A DNA stretch of 64,000 nt from Tenodera sinensis (GCA_030765045.1 CM060963.1:114498235-114562234); one strand, 5' to 3'. Counted from the first letter of the stretch, positions 37,484 through 49,796 are shown. Numbers and translations are program-made. Notes: generated from the sequence alone by a model not told the origin.

Positions 37484-37631
37484 TTTTCTTATGCCAACCA
37501 ACTAACCTACAGCTGGTGTTTTTAAACACACAAGTCGTGTGTGGGCAACGTTTTATTCCACCTCTCAAGCGCCCACACTCGGCTTGTGTGTTTAAAACAC
37601 TAGTAGTAAGTTAGTTGGCATAAAACATAAG
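37484..37631. mobile_element. Short palindromic element (MITE-like)
   Basis: The left arm 'atgccaaccaactaacctac' (37491) followed by 'ggtgtttttaaacacacaag' is mirrored by the right arm 'gtaagttagttggcataaaa' (37606) and 'cttgtgtgtttaaaacac' (37583). The loop is about 20 bp (37548-37568). The arms are roughly 62 bp with a few mismatches. There is no coding capacity. Confidence 0.85.
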
Positions 37632-38875
37632 AATTTTGATATTTCCTACCTACATATCATGGCCTGACCCGCCCCTATTTTTCTTTACTTTTTATTATAA
37701 GTGCAACATATTGCGGTAGATATATCTTAAATCCCATTTTAATCGTCCATTTTTAATTCGTTTTTATATAGGTAGAAAGATGAGGGCTTTAAGGGAAAAA
37801 AATGTGGTTTAAAGGACACAGGATATTTTGGATTGAAGTGAGTTTCAAAAGCATACACTGATAGCTATTTTTCTAGTGAATATTATTGCTTTTACTATTA
37901 GTTGAATTTTATTGCTCACGTTTCAGATGCATCCAATATTATGATCAGCTATTTATTTAAACTTCGCATGTATCCTTAAGTTTTTCTAGTGATATAAACA
38001 TCCACTTTATTGCTGGATTTCAAAATATCGTATCATAATTAAGGAGAAACAGGGAACGAGGCGAAAGTAGGGCAGAGATAGAGTAGGAGAGAAATGTAGT
38101 GGAAGACAGAATGTGAGTAGAGGAACAGAGAAAGTAATAATGGAAGAGAAGAACGAGAAGAACAATAAACATCATCAAATTTCGCTACTGCGTCAAATTT
38201 TCCAATTTTTTATTTATTTCAGAATCTTTTTTATGCAAATAGTTTGCAGGTTATGGTTATCAGCATACAGGAATTACTAAGCAGTTGGCTTCGACTTTAA
38301 CAACATTCAAAGCAATATACCTACCAAAAAAACCGGAAAGCGTGGTCAAGGACCTCAAATGGGAGATACAAGTCGATTTGACTGTTGTCTGCAAACGCCA
38401 AAAGACTGCACTAGGGACAGTAGAGGTGGGATACTTCCGATATTATTATCTTGAGTCCAGTAACAGTTCAACTTTAGTTTCTTCCGCTTTGACTTTAATG
38501 CACAATAATCTCTATGACCTATTATGGAGGAAGATTTTGGAGGATTTAGTCGTGTATTGTGCTTTTCAAAACCTCCAGAAGAAACAAATGCAGCGAAGGA
38601 CGCAGAGGACTACCACAACCATCAGGCGAAGTAACTAACATCTTGACGCCGCCGGGACCTCGAAAGGGCCTTTTTCCTCCCACAGAGAGTTATTTCTGAG
38701 GGTCCTTCTCATATTAGGCATACAGTTTCACAAAGTAATCATCACCACTACACGTCCACTCTGGATCCTTCGATCCTGGTTCATGATTAAGAAAATGAAA
38801 TGACAGGTAATAGGATGTAGGAAACTTGGAAATATTTTATAAGCCATCCGAGCAATCACCTATCAACCAGGTCAA
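37632..38875. other. Unassigned DNA
   Basis: A 117-codon plus frame (38285-38638) shows no recognisable domain. Nothing else was identified. Confidence 0.45.
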
Positions 38876-38879
38876 ATCG

Positions 38880-39000
38880 CACAAAAAAAAAAAAACTCTT
38901 AAGAGTATACGTCCAATGGGAACCAAACCCGGGACCTCCCGAAAGCGAGCCTCACAAATTCCTGCGCAACCACCTCGATGTTTTACAGGTCATGACACTG
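38880..39000 (-). mobile_element. Possible tRNA-headed SINE scrap
   Basis: The minus strand has 'gtcccgggtttggttcccat', a B-box-like motif, near 38945. An A-run on the plus strand at 38882-38894 is its other boundary. The A-box is not convincing. Confidence 0.3.
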
Positions 39001-39822
39001 TTAATCCTATGTAAAACAGTATGTACCACCCAATTATTTTCCAACAATGTTTTGAAGTTGCAGAGGGCATATTACCAGGACCTCGGGGTCTACTAGTACA
39101 GTCTTCTGCAGTTCAGCAATTGCTTCGAAAATTACACCATATTTATTCGCAAGGCATGTAAACTTCAGCCGCAGCTGGCCTCCAGATTAATGAGAGCCAA
39201 ACTAGAAGATTAACTGCATTTGATCAACATAATTTGGTTTTAGCCATGGCTATATTATTAAATCATCCTTTAAGCAATACCGCCCTTTGATATGTTGATG
39301 CTTCATAAAACGTGATTAGCGGCATCTTTTAATACCAAGTAATAATATAGCATTTTAATAAAACCGACATCGAACAGTGCTGTGATAGCTGCCTATATTT
39401 ATGATAGACCATCTATTCTGTAGTCAATTATTTCTACTACTTTATGCAAGTACCGTGTTACGTATAGTGAAATACTATCAGTAAGTCGGTTATATATTTC
39501 TAACGAATTAAGAAATCCTAGTAACGATTTCTCTATTTGTGATTTGTTAGGAACTTATACCTAATCTAAGTCATTGCTTGAAATAATACATTACTTTTCT
39601 TTGCGGATACACCTCGGTCATTTGTTACCACTAGAACTTCGCTATAAATGAGTATTTGACCATGACACTACATCTCTGGACATTCACTACGAAAGGGTCA
39701 TAATCATAACTTTTAAGGTGTCAATAATTATAGAGGAGCAAGTGAAATAATTTCAAAAACTTCACATACGATTTTCATTACTAAAATGACACTGTTCTTT
39801 CCTCTGTTTAGTAATGATATAG
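39001..39822. other. AT-rich DNA without recognised features
   Basis: Nothing recognised. Confidence 0.5.
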
Positions 39823-39825
39823 TTG

Positions 39826-40245
39826 TACCGAGCGAAATTGCTCCGCGTTCGGGAGGTCAGGGGTTAGATTTCCTGGCGACCTTCCTGACCTATAAGTTTT
39901 TTGGGGAATTCTTCCGGGTTAGCAGATGAATGCTAGGAGGGATACTTACATATCCCCCAAATTTCAATTATCATTTCCATTCGAGTTTTCAGGACTGTCT
40001 ATCGCCTACGTTGCGAGGTAGTGACTGTGCTCTGCAAATGGGTTCTCTGTGCCGAGGTGGCGTTTTGGTTGTCTCTCCTTAGAGAGCACTATTCGAAGCC
40101 TAGACCGCAGGCTCAATATGCGAACCTCCCGAGAGGGACTACCTGTAAGCCTGCAGGGACCCGTCCTTGTGGCTCCCCGACCGCCCGTTGGGTACTACCA
40201 TCTCATCACGTCCGCCCGGGGTCTGATGCACAAAATTCGAATTAG
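39826..40245 (+). mobile_element. Probable tRNA-headed SINE or SINE-like repeat, family S7
   Basis: Begins 'accgagcgaaattgctccgc' and has an eroded B-box 'aggggttagatttcctgg' near 39859. A GC-richer body follows to about 40245, strongly unlike its AT-rich flanks. The start resembles the 'gaccgagcg' head of family S5. The two frames at 40021-40276 lie within it and are not genes. Confidence 0.5.
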
Positions 40246-42295
40246 TGTGATAAGTTCGGAATTCCCTACAATATAATTATAGTCGATTAATTAATGATAT
40301 AACTTAACTAGGTGCGGAAGACAACCTTTAGTAGATATTTTATGCTTGTGGCCCTGATGGGGTGCCGCCGTGAGTGGTGAGGGCAGAGACAGAGGGCAGC
40401 CAGATCCGGAGTCAAGTCAGACCACAGGCCCGGGAGCATGCAAGGTAGAAGGGAAGTCATTACATTCCTTCTAATATGTGCTTCATAGAAGCGTTACAAA
40501 CAAGGAAATCAAATGACATTTTGTTCTTTGATCAGCCGATTTCGAAAAAAATAAATGGTTTTTGGCCCAAATTGGATGCGTGATTCCACAAGAATGTACG
40601 AAGATAACAGTTTTTTAGTTGTATGATGCGTAGAGTAACTTATTTCTGATATAGCTTCGGTAGTAATTATGCGATATCACACAGGGTTTCGAAATAACTA
40701 ATCACTTAAAAGACGTGCAGGAGTACCTACTCCAAGCACCATCTTCACATGTACAGTAAGTCAACAACGTTGCGTTGAGGTTTATCAGGGAATTGACCTG
40801 GTTTGTGGTTGTAACGCTTGTGATTGGCCTACACGCACACAGTAAACCTGGAAGGACAAGGCAGGTTATATGTTTGTGTACACAAGAAGCATCGTTACTG
40901 TTGATGCAAATATTCCTCTAAGTCGAAGACGTCGCCTTTAAGATCTAAAAGATCTCGTTGCCAGGATATCTCCTATCCTGTGCTTGATGTCCTGACTAGC
41001 TCTAGCAAGAGGTCCTAATCTGCAGGGTATGCGTGAGTTGTGGTAGGAATGGAACCAAACGAAGAATTAACAAACATTTAAGTTTATTTGCAAATTTTCA
41101 GATTTGTGAAGAACTGCCGACGATGTCTAAATAGAAGGTAACTTTGTAATTTCAACTGCAATTTTATAATACTTGAACTTTGTCATCCTTTGGCAACCGC
41201 CGAAAAATGTATACGCGCCAACTTACGTACAAATCACAAATTGCACGTGCATTCTCTGCTCGATTCAAGATGAGTGTGTGTTGCGTTGCAGTTGTTTATG
41301 CGTGGGCGGCACGAAGGAAGCAATTTCCATTGGTCAACTTTAGAGCACGTCATGCCAAGATACGAATCAGCCCGCGGAATCGTTCGGGCTTTGTACGTAC
41401 AATTGTAACCTTATCACTCATTTAAATCTGCCTAGGCTTCCATTCCTGAGACTTTAATCTATTCAGCTTTATTACGTCTTCCCCTTAACTATCGATTAGA
41501 ATCTCCTTTTGTTTCTTTCTGTTATCAATTACATATATTCACGTTATAATTTCGGTTTCACTGTGTTCCTTTATGTACTGAGCTAGTACCGCCTGCTCGG
41601 CCACCGAATGGCACAGCTCAGGCTTTGAGTCTCATATTCCGGAAATCCTAGATTTGCTTCACGTTGGATCAGCCAGCCTGGCCGTAGTTTTCCAGTGTTG
41701 GTAAAAGAACGACTTTTATCTCTCAGAGCTGTGGGACAAAATGGTGGTGTGCTCTGAAGAGAAAACTGTTCCATTCCAGGTACGAAAGTTGTGCCCTAAC
41801 CTGTCCGATCGAAAAGGACAGTCATTGAAAGAGTAACCGGGGAATGTTCAACCTATAAAGTTGCTTTGTACCTACCGCATTCAGGCCTTCCAATTAATGT
41901 TGGGCTTCAGTAATTTTCAGGTTTGTTATCCTTGTAATTAGCATTCTGTTTACGCGATCTAAATTATATCGATATTCTTTTATTACTTGTAGCATGTTTT
42001 ACACTTTCACATTATTTCTAATATATTCACTTTGTTTGTATGCAATAGAACTATGAAATACCGATGACAGACATGAAATGTTATTTTCTTTTCTTTCAAG
42101 ACAAAAATATATTATTTACTTAAGTAAGGGCTTCTTTCTGCCACCTTGGTCAATACAAGTTAAGTATACATTTTAAATGCTCCAAAGCAATGTAAGACCT
42201 CCGCTATACACTAAAAACTAGCGCAGATTTTTGAAACTGGAGATTTTATTTGTTGTATACCAGGAACCGTGCAAGTTTAAAATTAGATTACGACT
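40246..42295. other. Unassigned DNA
   Basis: A GC-richer patch lies at 40345-40455, and 'tactgagctagtaccgcctg' opens another at 41580-41820. Neither matches anything I recognise. The plus frame 41180-41425 was considered as a THAP-type finger and rejected. Confidence 0.45.
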
Positions 42296-42299
42296 GAAG

Positions 42300-43095
42300 A
42301 ACGAGTAAGATTGGTATTAAAATTTATCTTCAAACTCTACCTGATAAAACACGAGGAAATATTAAATCCCTCTCATATTTTAAAGCTTTGAAACTCCGCT
42401 CTGTTTGTACGGCCAAGAGATAAAAACAGAAGAACGACCTTCCATTTGAGAAAACTTTCTCCTTCTTCTACAATGGCGTTACAGCCCAATGTCGGGCCTT
42501 AGCCTCCTTTATCCTTTTCCTCCATTCTTCTCTGTCCAAAACTACCGAAAAGAACTCTAGAAGCAGAGGTCACGGCGTCTATCCATATGTTCTTAGGTTT
42601 TCCAACTGGTCCCCTGCCATACATCTTCCCTTCCATAACCGTCTTTGGTATTCGATGTTGCTCCATTCTGTAAACATGTCCAGTCCATTCTAACCTTTTT
42701 AATTTAATATAAGTTACCAGGTTAGCACTTTTATATTTCTCGTACAGCTCATAGTTATATCTGCTTCTCCACACTCCATTATCTAGATCCTTCTGAGTAC
42801 CTTCCGTTCAAATATTCCAAGCATTGCTTCAGTTCTCTTTGATAGAGTCCATGTTTCACATCCATAACTCATAATGCTCCTGATTATTGTTTGAGATATT
42901 TTAATTTTAGTTTTATGGTGTACATTGTTGTTTAGTATAGCAAAATTCACACAAATAAAAGGAATATCTCCGAAATGGTTCACTCCCCCCCCCCCCCAAA
43001 AAAAAAAAAGTATTTGTACATAACTTCTCTTTTAACGAAAGCTACATTTTTTGTGCAGTAAGATGCGGTCTAACTCTTACGATTTACCAGTTATA
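42300..43095 (+). repeat. Family A repeat (A10) interrupted by a LINE and truncated on the right
   Basis: The left part runs to 'ccatttgagaaaacttt' at 42465. Family A resumes at about 42925 with 'tagcaaaattcacacaaata' and continues to 'gatttaccagttata' near 43095. A C-run/A-run (42987-43010) replaces the usual 'ctacaaaaaca'. The 3' half is replaced by the next element. Confidence 0.8.
42466..42922 (-). mobile_element. 5'-truncated LINE inserted in family A: reverse transcriptase C-terminus
   Basis: The minus strand reads 'KIKISQTIIRSIMSYGCETW' and 'TLSKRTEAMLGIFERKVLRR' (42783-42910). After a frameshift or stop it continues 'RSRYNYELYEKYKSANLVTY', 'LEWTGHVYRMEQHRIPKTV' and 'GRGPVGKPKNIWIDAV' (42499-42774). 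These are the standard C-terminal blocks of the RTE-like insect LINE type often annotated as endonuclease-reverse transcriptase. It ends in 'gtagaagaaggag' as a short simple tail. It is only ~455 bp because of 5' truncation. Confidence 0.88.
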
Positions 43096-43680
43096 TACAT
43101 GCAGTTGCCTTTGGAAATGTTCAATCACTCCGCGGACTTGAGTACTCTTCATACAGCTCCACAGAAAACAGTCGAGGGGATTCAGATCTGTCGGCAATGT
43201 AGGCCATGGATCTGATCTACCTCCACCAATCCATCGATTTAGACATGAGGTGATTCCGCACATTTACATCAAAGTGTACTGGAGCTCATGTCGGCCATTC
43301 CAGCAGCTGTGTACTGGTACGTGTCACACTGCTGTTAAACACATTACTGTACTGGAAACCACACAAGTAGTGCAGTAGGATGTGCACCAAGGACTTTATG
43401 GAGGAATTAAGCGCATGCGCAGGAATGTTATTATGCTCAGATCGTTCATCACAGTAAACGGATGGCTAAAGGGTTGCATACCTTCCATATTAAGATACTT
43501 AAACGAGTGTTAACAAATTGTCACAACCGTTCGTTCTCAAAACTTCGGCGCTCTCCAGCGCCCAAACCGTGCACTTCCGGACAGGGGTTCCTCCTTGAAA
43601 ACCGATCAGTTTGCCATCCCGTACAACATACTAAGCGTTGTTGGTATTTTTTGTGACACCCAGTATTTACCAAAAAATTT
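43096..43680 (+). mobile_element. Long-inverted-repeat DNA element, copy 2 (left end missing)
   Basis: The interior matches 24985-25440, for example 'gaggtgattccgcacattta' (43250) and 'tgtcacaaccgttcgttctc' (43521). The outer right end 'tttttgtgacacccagtatt' is the reverse complement of the left end of the copy at 24716. The left half is absent and abuts family A copy A10 directly. The frame 43462-43656 is not a gene. Confidence 0.75.
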
Positions 43681-44710
43681 CTTTAATAAACTGGTTGGAA
43701 CCATTTCAAGAAAATCAGCTCATCCGCTCACCCGCTCACCTACTTACCTACTTACTTATTTATTTGTTTGTTTATTGATTTATTTTCGTCCTTTTATGCT
43801 ACCTGCAGCTAATTTAGTATCTAAAGATATCTGGGACCCCTCTTGAGTGGCTTGTTCACTTTAATATGAACACCTTTTATTACAGTTTTATATACTGCTA
43901 GGCTTAGAGGCAAATACTTAAATCGCCGTGTGTCATGATTTAAACTGTAATACAGCTACAAAAGTTACACAGAACTAAAGTAGAAGATCTGTCGTGTTTA
44001 AGAATGCTAAAATTCATGGTTATGATTTTGGCAATTTATAGTCATTTTTCACTAATGGATATTCCTAACAGAAATTAAGAATAAAGAGAGAAAACACAAA
44101 CGGATGGGCTGGTAGATTACGAAACAGGAACTGAGAGAATTTACAGCCAGAAAGGCATATGATTCATTCACTTACTTAACGGTCCTTACAGAAGGTATTC
44201 TGTTTGAAAAGGATAAATAAACGCAGGTAAGCAGTTCCCACAGTTAACGCTGTAATCGTGTACGATCGTTACAGGAATGCACTCCCATGGAGTTCGTTCT
44301 TGCAGTTCCTACAGATGTCACTCATGGCATTAGTATCGTCATTAAACAATCGCTGAGCGGATACTACAGCAACTGCATGTTCGTGGCAGACCAGCACTTG
44401 ATGCTTATTATAACGAAGTGCATGACGGGAGCTGGGCGCGCCTAGCAATTATCACGTTTACACGGGACTACCTCCCCCGGCTGTTCACAAGGGTTAACGT
44501 TTTATTTATTAGATCACGGCAACTGCTCAAGCATCTCAAGTCTATAGAACGGCCTACAGTTCGATACATTTAGAACCGTTTCTTGGCGCTGCATAGCCTT
44601 CCGCATTCTCGTGGCTTTTCAAACAAAATTAATGTAATATGTTGAGGAAACATGTTACCTGTTTTTGCTTTCAATACAGACAAGGAGTGCGATCTGTTAT
44701 TGCCATAGAC
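43681..44710. other. Unassigned DNA with a (CTTA/TTTA)-rich segment
   Basis: A pyrimidine-rich short tandem tract (ccgctcacc, ctta, ttta units) lies at 43724-43785. Nothing else was recognised. Confidence 0.5.
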
Positions 44711-44714
44711 TGTT

Positions 44715-44770
44715 GACTTTATTGACTACGTATAAATAGGCGAAGTATTGTATTCGACCCAAAGGTCCGT

Positions 44771-44852
<82 letters not shown>

Positions 44853-45557
44853 TGTCTAACTCACATCAGAAAAGTCAGTTAAAAACCAAAGTTGGTATTT
44901 GAATTAAATATCTTTTAAGGGTGCGGTACGAACATTTTGAAGAAAATCCGTCTGCCCTAAACTACCCTTTACATGGACAATTTTCCGAACATTTTGATTT
45001 TCTCAAAAATGGCTCTAACAATTTGCATTAAAATGTCATGTATTTAAGATATTTTTACAGCATATGAAATGTATATTTTGTATTTTCTGGTCATAGCCCA
45101 TGTAGTCCTGTTTACCCTTGATTACTTTAGCAAACTGGTAACCCGTGAGAGATGGACCAAATCTTACTATACAAAAAGTGCCGAGCTCGCTAAAACACAC
45201 AATTAATGTCCAAATGCATCTTTTTTGTGGAGTGAATCATTTCGGAAATAATCCTTGTTATTTGTGCGACTTTTGCAATACTTAAACTTTTTTCAAATAG
45301 AAGGTTTTTATTCACATTTTTATCTCTTGGCCCTGTAAAGAGATGGAAATTGAAAGCCTTCACGTAGCGATCAACTTTAAAAGACATGACTATCACTCAC
45401 AGCCTGCTGAATTCGCATGTTCCCCTTGCACCTACAGGAACATTAGCAACAAGATAATTTCTGCAAATGTTTATATCAACCACGACATGAAGAAGGTAGA
45501 GGAAAAAGAGTTTGTAAAAATTGTTTGTACAAGAATAGAGAAAGTCATGTGAGTTTA
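44715..45557 (-). repeat. Family A repeat, near full-length copy (A11), reverse orientation
   Basis: The minus strand runs from 'aactcacatgactttctcta' near 45555 to 'gggtcgaatacaatacttcg' near 44765. The internal tract is (GT)n plus GCGC at 44774-44851. The frame at 45343-45552 is part of the repeat. Confidence 0.88.
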
Positions 45558-45892
45558 ACGTCCTTTAACCTGATAGGTTTTATCGGACGATGAATGAAAT
45601 AAGTAAAACAATGCTCAAATGAGTCCCGGTTCCAAAGGGTTTAAGGTTATGCCACACTTGTCCACTGAGGATAAGGGAAAAGCTTGGAAGAAATCCTTAT
45701 GAGAGTGACTCACAGTAATCGAGGTTCCCAACACTTGAATTTGAAGCAGACATGCTACCATCACACTACAGAAGCGGGCAACAAGCTATTGTTGCCCAGG
45801 ATTTTTCAAAAATTTCCTAATAAGGTAATCATTTCGATTTCTACTTTCCCTATTTACTCGTTGTAGGTAAAAGTATTCCATGCCATCTAAAG
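45558..45892. other. Unassigned DNA
   Basis: Nothing recognised. Confidence 0.5.
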
Positions 45893-46840
45893 AATCGAAT
45901 TCAACACGATTTCACCAGATATACAAGTTTAGAGACTACCTGTACCCAAAAACACATTTTTAGATAAAGGTCCGTGTGTGCGCGCCTGTGTGTGCGTGTG
46001 GGTGTGTGGGAGTGTGTGTATGTGTGTTCGAGTGTATATGTGTGAGGATGACCGTGGATGTGTATCTGTGTGTGCGTATGAATGTGAATGTGTGAGTGTG
46101 TTTGTGTGTGCGTGTGAGTATGAGTGTGCGTCCGCGTATGTGAGTGTGTGCGTGTGAGTCGGTGTGTGCACGCGAGTGTGAATGTGTGTGTGTGTGAGTG
46201 TCCGTGTTTGCGTGTAACTATGAGTGCGTGTCCGTGTATGTGATTGTGTGTGCGTGTGTCGGTTTGCATGGGGGAGTGTGAATGTGTGCGAGTGTGTGTA
46301 TGAGTGTGTGAGTGGGTGCACCGGTTGTGAATGTGTGGGAATGTATTTGAGTGTCTGTGTGTGCCTGTGAGTGTGGTTATGTGTGAGTGTCTGTGTGTGT
46401 ATGTGTGAGTGCCTGTGAGTGTGACTATGTATGAGTGCTGTGTATCTGCGTAGTGTTAATGCGTGTGAGTGTGCGTGCGTATGTGTATAATATGTGTGCA
46501 AGTGTGTTTGAAAGTGTATTTGCGCGTAAGTGCATGTCAGTGTGTGTGTTTGTGTCTGTCTGCATGTGTTTGCGTGTGAGTGTGTATGTATGCGCATGTG
46601 TAAGTGTGCATACTGTGTGTATGAGTGTGTCTATGAGTGTGTGCGCGGGAGTTAGTGTGTTAGTGCTTGCGCGTGTGAGTGTGTGAGGGTCTGTTTGTGC
46701 ACCTGCATGCGCATGGTATTTATGAGTGTGCATGAGTATAGTGTATTTGAGCGAGTATGAGTGAGTTTGTGTGCGCGTGCGTATGTGCGAGTATGTGTTC
46801 GTGTGTGCGCATGCATATGTGCGTGCGTATGTGAGAGCGG

Positions 46841-46895
<55 letters not shown>

Positions 46896-46912
46896 CGCGC
46901 TTGCATCTGTAT
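45893..46912 (-). repeat. Family A 3' end (A12) followed by a ~930 bp decayed GT tract
   Basis: The flank at 45893-45970 has the family A right-end blocks in reverse ('gaattcaacacgatttcacc', 'aaaacacatttttagataaa'). The tract from 45973 to 46902 is GT with frequent single-base variants and ends in pure (GT)n(CG)n. The rest of family A is not found beyond it. The 222-, 122-, 102- and 88-codon His/Thr frames here are microsatellite artefacts. Confidence 0.85.
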
Positions 46913-47528
46913 GTACATAAGTTAATCTCTAATACCATTCGGCTGATTTTATAATTATTTCACCATTGAAAAGCCCTATTCTTCCAGATTAGTAATCCCT
47001 TTTTTATATCGATTCGACAAATTTCAATCCGTTTTGTTGAATACGAATTTTGAAGCCACTTTTGGACTTTATTGCAAATATGGCAGATCTGTAATGACTT
47101 TGAGCCAGTGGTATAAATGGTGAGGCCTAATTACTTTAAAATTGAGCTATATTGGAAAGATTTGGGTGGCTGTATGTCATTTGTAACTCAATATTTCCGT
47201 TATATTTCACCACAGTTTGATCAACTTATCCTTTTGGAATGACTTTGATAATACTGGGTACTTGAGAATTCTAGAAACTGATTCTAGAAATAACTAAACC
47301 AGTCAATTTGGACAAAACTCTGGACACTTACGCTTTATGCACAAGTAAAAGTTGCACACTACTCATGGATTTAAAAGATCACCCACATCCTTGTTTTCAA
47401 AGCTTTTCTTATTGGGGTGCGAATGCAATGTCGAGTAAGAGAGCTATTAATTGTATAATAAGGGAAAATGGCTAACATTAAGAATCATTGAACGGATATT
47501 TTATAATTAACTTCTTGTTTCCCTAATT
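46913..47528. other. AT-rich DNA without recognised features
   Basis: Nothing recognised. Confidence 0.5.
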
Positions 47529-47529
47529 A

Positions 47530-47810
47530 TCCTCCCCTTATGTAGGACTTACACCTCTTAGGACTTGTAAGCCAATGCCTAGGGTTAGACACCTGTTGGG
47601 GAGCACACTGGACAGAGTGAAGAGCTGGAACTGGGTGGTTAGCCAAGCAAGCACCAGGTATAATAGTGAGGAAGAGGACGATATGAAATGCAGGCGAAAT
47701 TTATGATTTGAAAGGTGATGATGGAGCAATTGGTGGTATGATTGGCGGCGGAAGCCGGAGAACCCGCCCAGACGGGTCCATCACGAATATCACTTGCGGA
47801 TCCCTGGGGT
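47530..47810 (-). mobile_element. SINE family S3, head-truncated, reverse orientation
   Basis: The plus strand 'ccccttatgtaggacttaca' through 'gcccagacgggtcca' is the reverse complement of the body at 13700-13985. The tRNA-like head is missing or scrambled near 47790. Confidence 0.75.
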
Positions 47811-48685
47811 CCCTGGTATCAGCCAATTCTTCATATTTTATTAAAGGACGTGTATTTGTTAATTATTTTCCGGTATCAACCTAAGATTCTTCAATCCCGC
47901 GATTATGAAAATTGATATATATATGGGACTAATATAGGCCCTGCTCCATATTAAGATGGCGAAGCAGGAAGTGTGAAATGGTCAAAAAAATGGCATCTTT
48001 GCTTTCATTACAGTTGAATTCTCTGATATTCCCTGAACAAGATATGTATAGTTTTATGGCTTTATATGCAATACATCTTTACTTAAATATAAATAAAGAT
48101 ATGGGTTTTGATGTAAGTCATTATAACATATTTTTTGTTTCATTGGCATTTTCTTGGAAACAATTTTTTTATAAACGGCGAGTTTGCTCAGCAGCCATTA
48201 GGGCTTGCGGTTTGAAATTTTGCACACTTCTTTTTTTTATATAAAATCACACATATTGATCTAGAATTATACAATATAACTCACCATTTGAATATGGGAT
48301 CCATATTTTGTTGAGAAAATTTTGTAAATTTTACAGCTTCATTTGTCTTCATACTGTAAAATGTATTCCAGTAGAACCATTACAGATGCTTATATAATAC
48401 TAGCTCAATATCGCAACAGATATATGAAGCCAAAGTATAATAACTTTCAGTATTGTGCTGTTTATAGTTGTTCCACTTTTGTGCCAGCAATATACCTTAT
48501 TTTTCACAAAATGAAGAATAAGATCTAAGATAATGTACTCTGCGATAGACATTTTCCATACTCTGGTATTTATGCTTGATTTTTTCAAAGGAATTTACTT
48601 AGCAGTAGTTGAGAAACAGAGGATTAGTGTCTAGAGTGTACTTGACTAAACGCCACACTTTCCACTTCCTTTAACATTTAAGGAC
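47811..48685. other. AT-rich DNA without recognised features
   Basis: An 88-codon plus frame (47978-48244) shows no domain. Confidence 0.5.
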
Positions 48686-49583
48686 CATCTGATGTGTTAC
48701 ACCCACATAATTTCTCTACTTTTGTACTACCTATTATAAATTCTTATTCCTCTATCTTTTTCATGTTAGTTGACATAAACATAAGCAATAAGATAATTTC
48801 TGCAAATTTCCTTGTAGGTGCAAGGGAAATTGGGAGTACAGTAGGCTTTGAGGGATAGTCAAATCTTTTAAAGCTGATCACTACATAAGGGCTTTGAAAT
48901 TTCGTTCTCTTTGCACGGCCAAGAGATATAAGTAAATTTGAGAAAGGTATAAGTGTTACAAAACTCAACACCAATAACAAGGATTATCTCCAAAATGACT
49001 CCTTCAAAAAGGAAGAAATCATTTGAATATAAATTGTGTGTTTTAACGATATTTACATGTTTTGTAGTCGGTCTGGGTGCCTCAGTTGGTTAGACGCTGG
49101 CCCACTGATCCCAAGGTCGCGGGTTCAAATCCGGCCAGACCGTTTAAGTGTGCATAAAAACGAAAGCTCCATGTCAGTAGATTTGCTAGCATGTAAAAGA
49201 ACTCCTGCGGGACAAAATTCCGGCTCACCAGCGACGGTGGTGTGATCCTGGCAATTGACAGTGTTGTTAAACAAGAAAATAATTTAATTTAATACACGTT
49301 TTCTATAGATTGATTTGGTCTATCTCTTACAGTTTACCAGTTATGCAAAAGTCATCAAGAGTAAACGACTGCATAGGCTATAACCAATTTCATTTGTCAT
49401 AAAAGTATCTTATACATAGAGCACTTTAATCAACCATTTGTTGGAAAATCAAAATTTTGCATGTAAAGGGTAATTTTGAATGCAGGAATTTTCTTGAAAA
49501 TCGTATCGCATATCCAAAAGACATTAAACTTAAATGCCAACTTTGTTTTCGTTTTTGAGTTATGCTGTTCCCAGACACACACA

Positions 49584-49624
<41 letters not shown>

Positions 49625-49796
49625 ACACACACAATGACACACACACACTTGTGCGTACGAATCTTTTTCTGAAAACGTTTTCTTTTTGATTCAGGGAGCC
49701 TCAAAACATATTCCCGGTGAAATCTCGACATCCAGTTTTTGGGTAGAATACTATATTTCCCCTACTTACTATACGTAATAGAGAAAATAAAAATAA
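48686..49796 (+). repeat. Family A repeat, near full-length copy (A13), interrupted by a SINE
   Basis: Left end 'tgatgtgttacacccacata' (48691) and right end 'tacgtaatagagaaaataaa' (49775). Without the SINE it is about 885 bp. The internal AC tract lies at 49575-49645. Confidence 0.9.
49068..49293 (+). mobile_element. tRNA-derived SINE, family S1, nested in family A with target duplication
   Basis: The full head has an A-box and the B-box 'gggttcaaatccgg', plus a CCAGACC acceptor complement to the opening GGTCTGG. A complete body and AT-rich tail follow. It is flanked by acatgttttgtag (49055) and acacgttttctatag (49294), an imperfect 13-15 bp duplication of family A sequence, as expected for LINE-driven insertion. 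Confidence 0.93.

Noticed and set aside
41180..41425. THAP-type zinc finger starting 'MSVCCVAVVYAWAARRKQFP'
   Set aside because: The second cysteine pair and the conserved Cys-x2-His are missing. The resemblance is limited to the first few residues.
46000..46900. CRISPR-like array or tandem gene
   Set aside because: No spacer-repeat alternation. It is simple-sequence decay, and the context is eukaryotic.
45901..46938. Histidine/threonine-rich frames up to 222 codons
   Set aside because: Decayed GT tract. The pattern is the microsatellite, with no conserved non-repeat portion.
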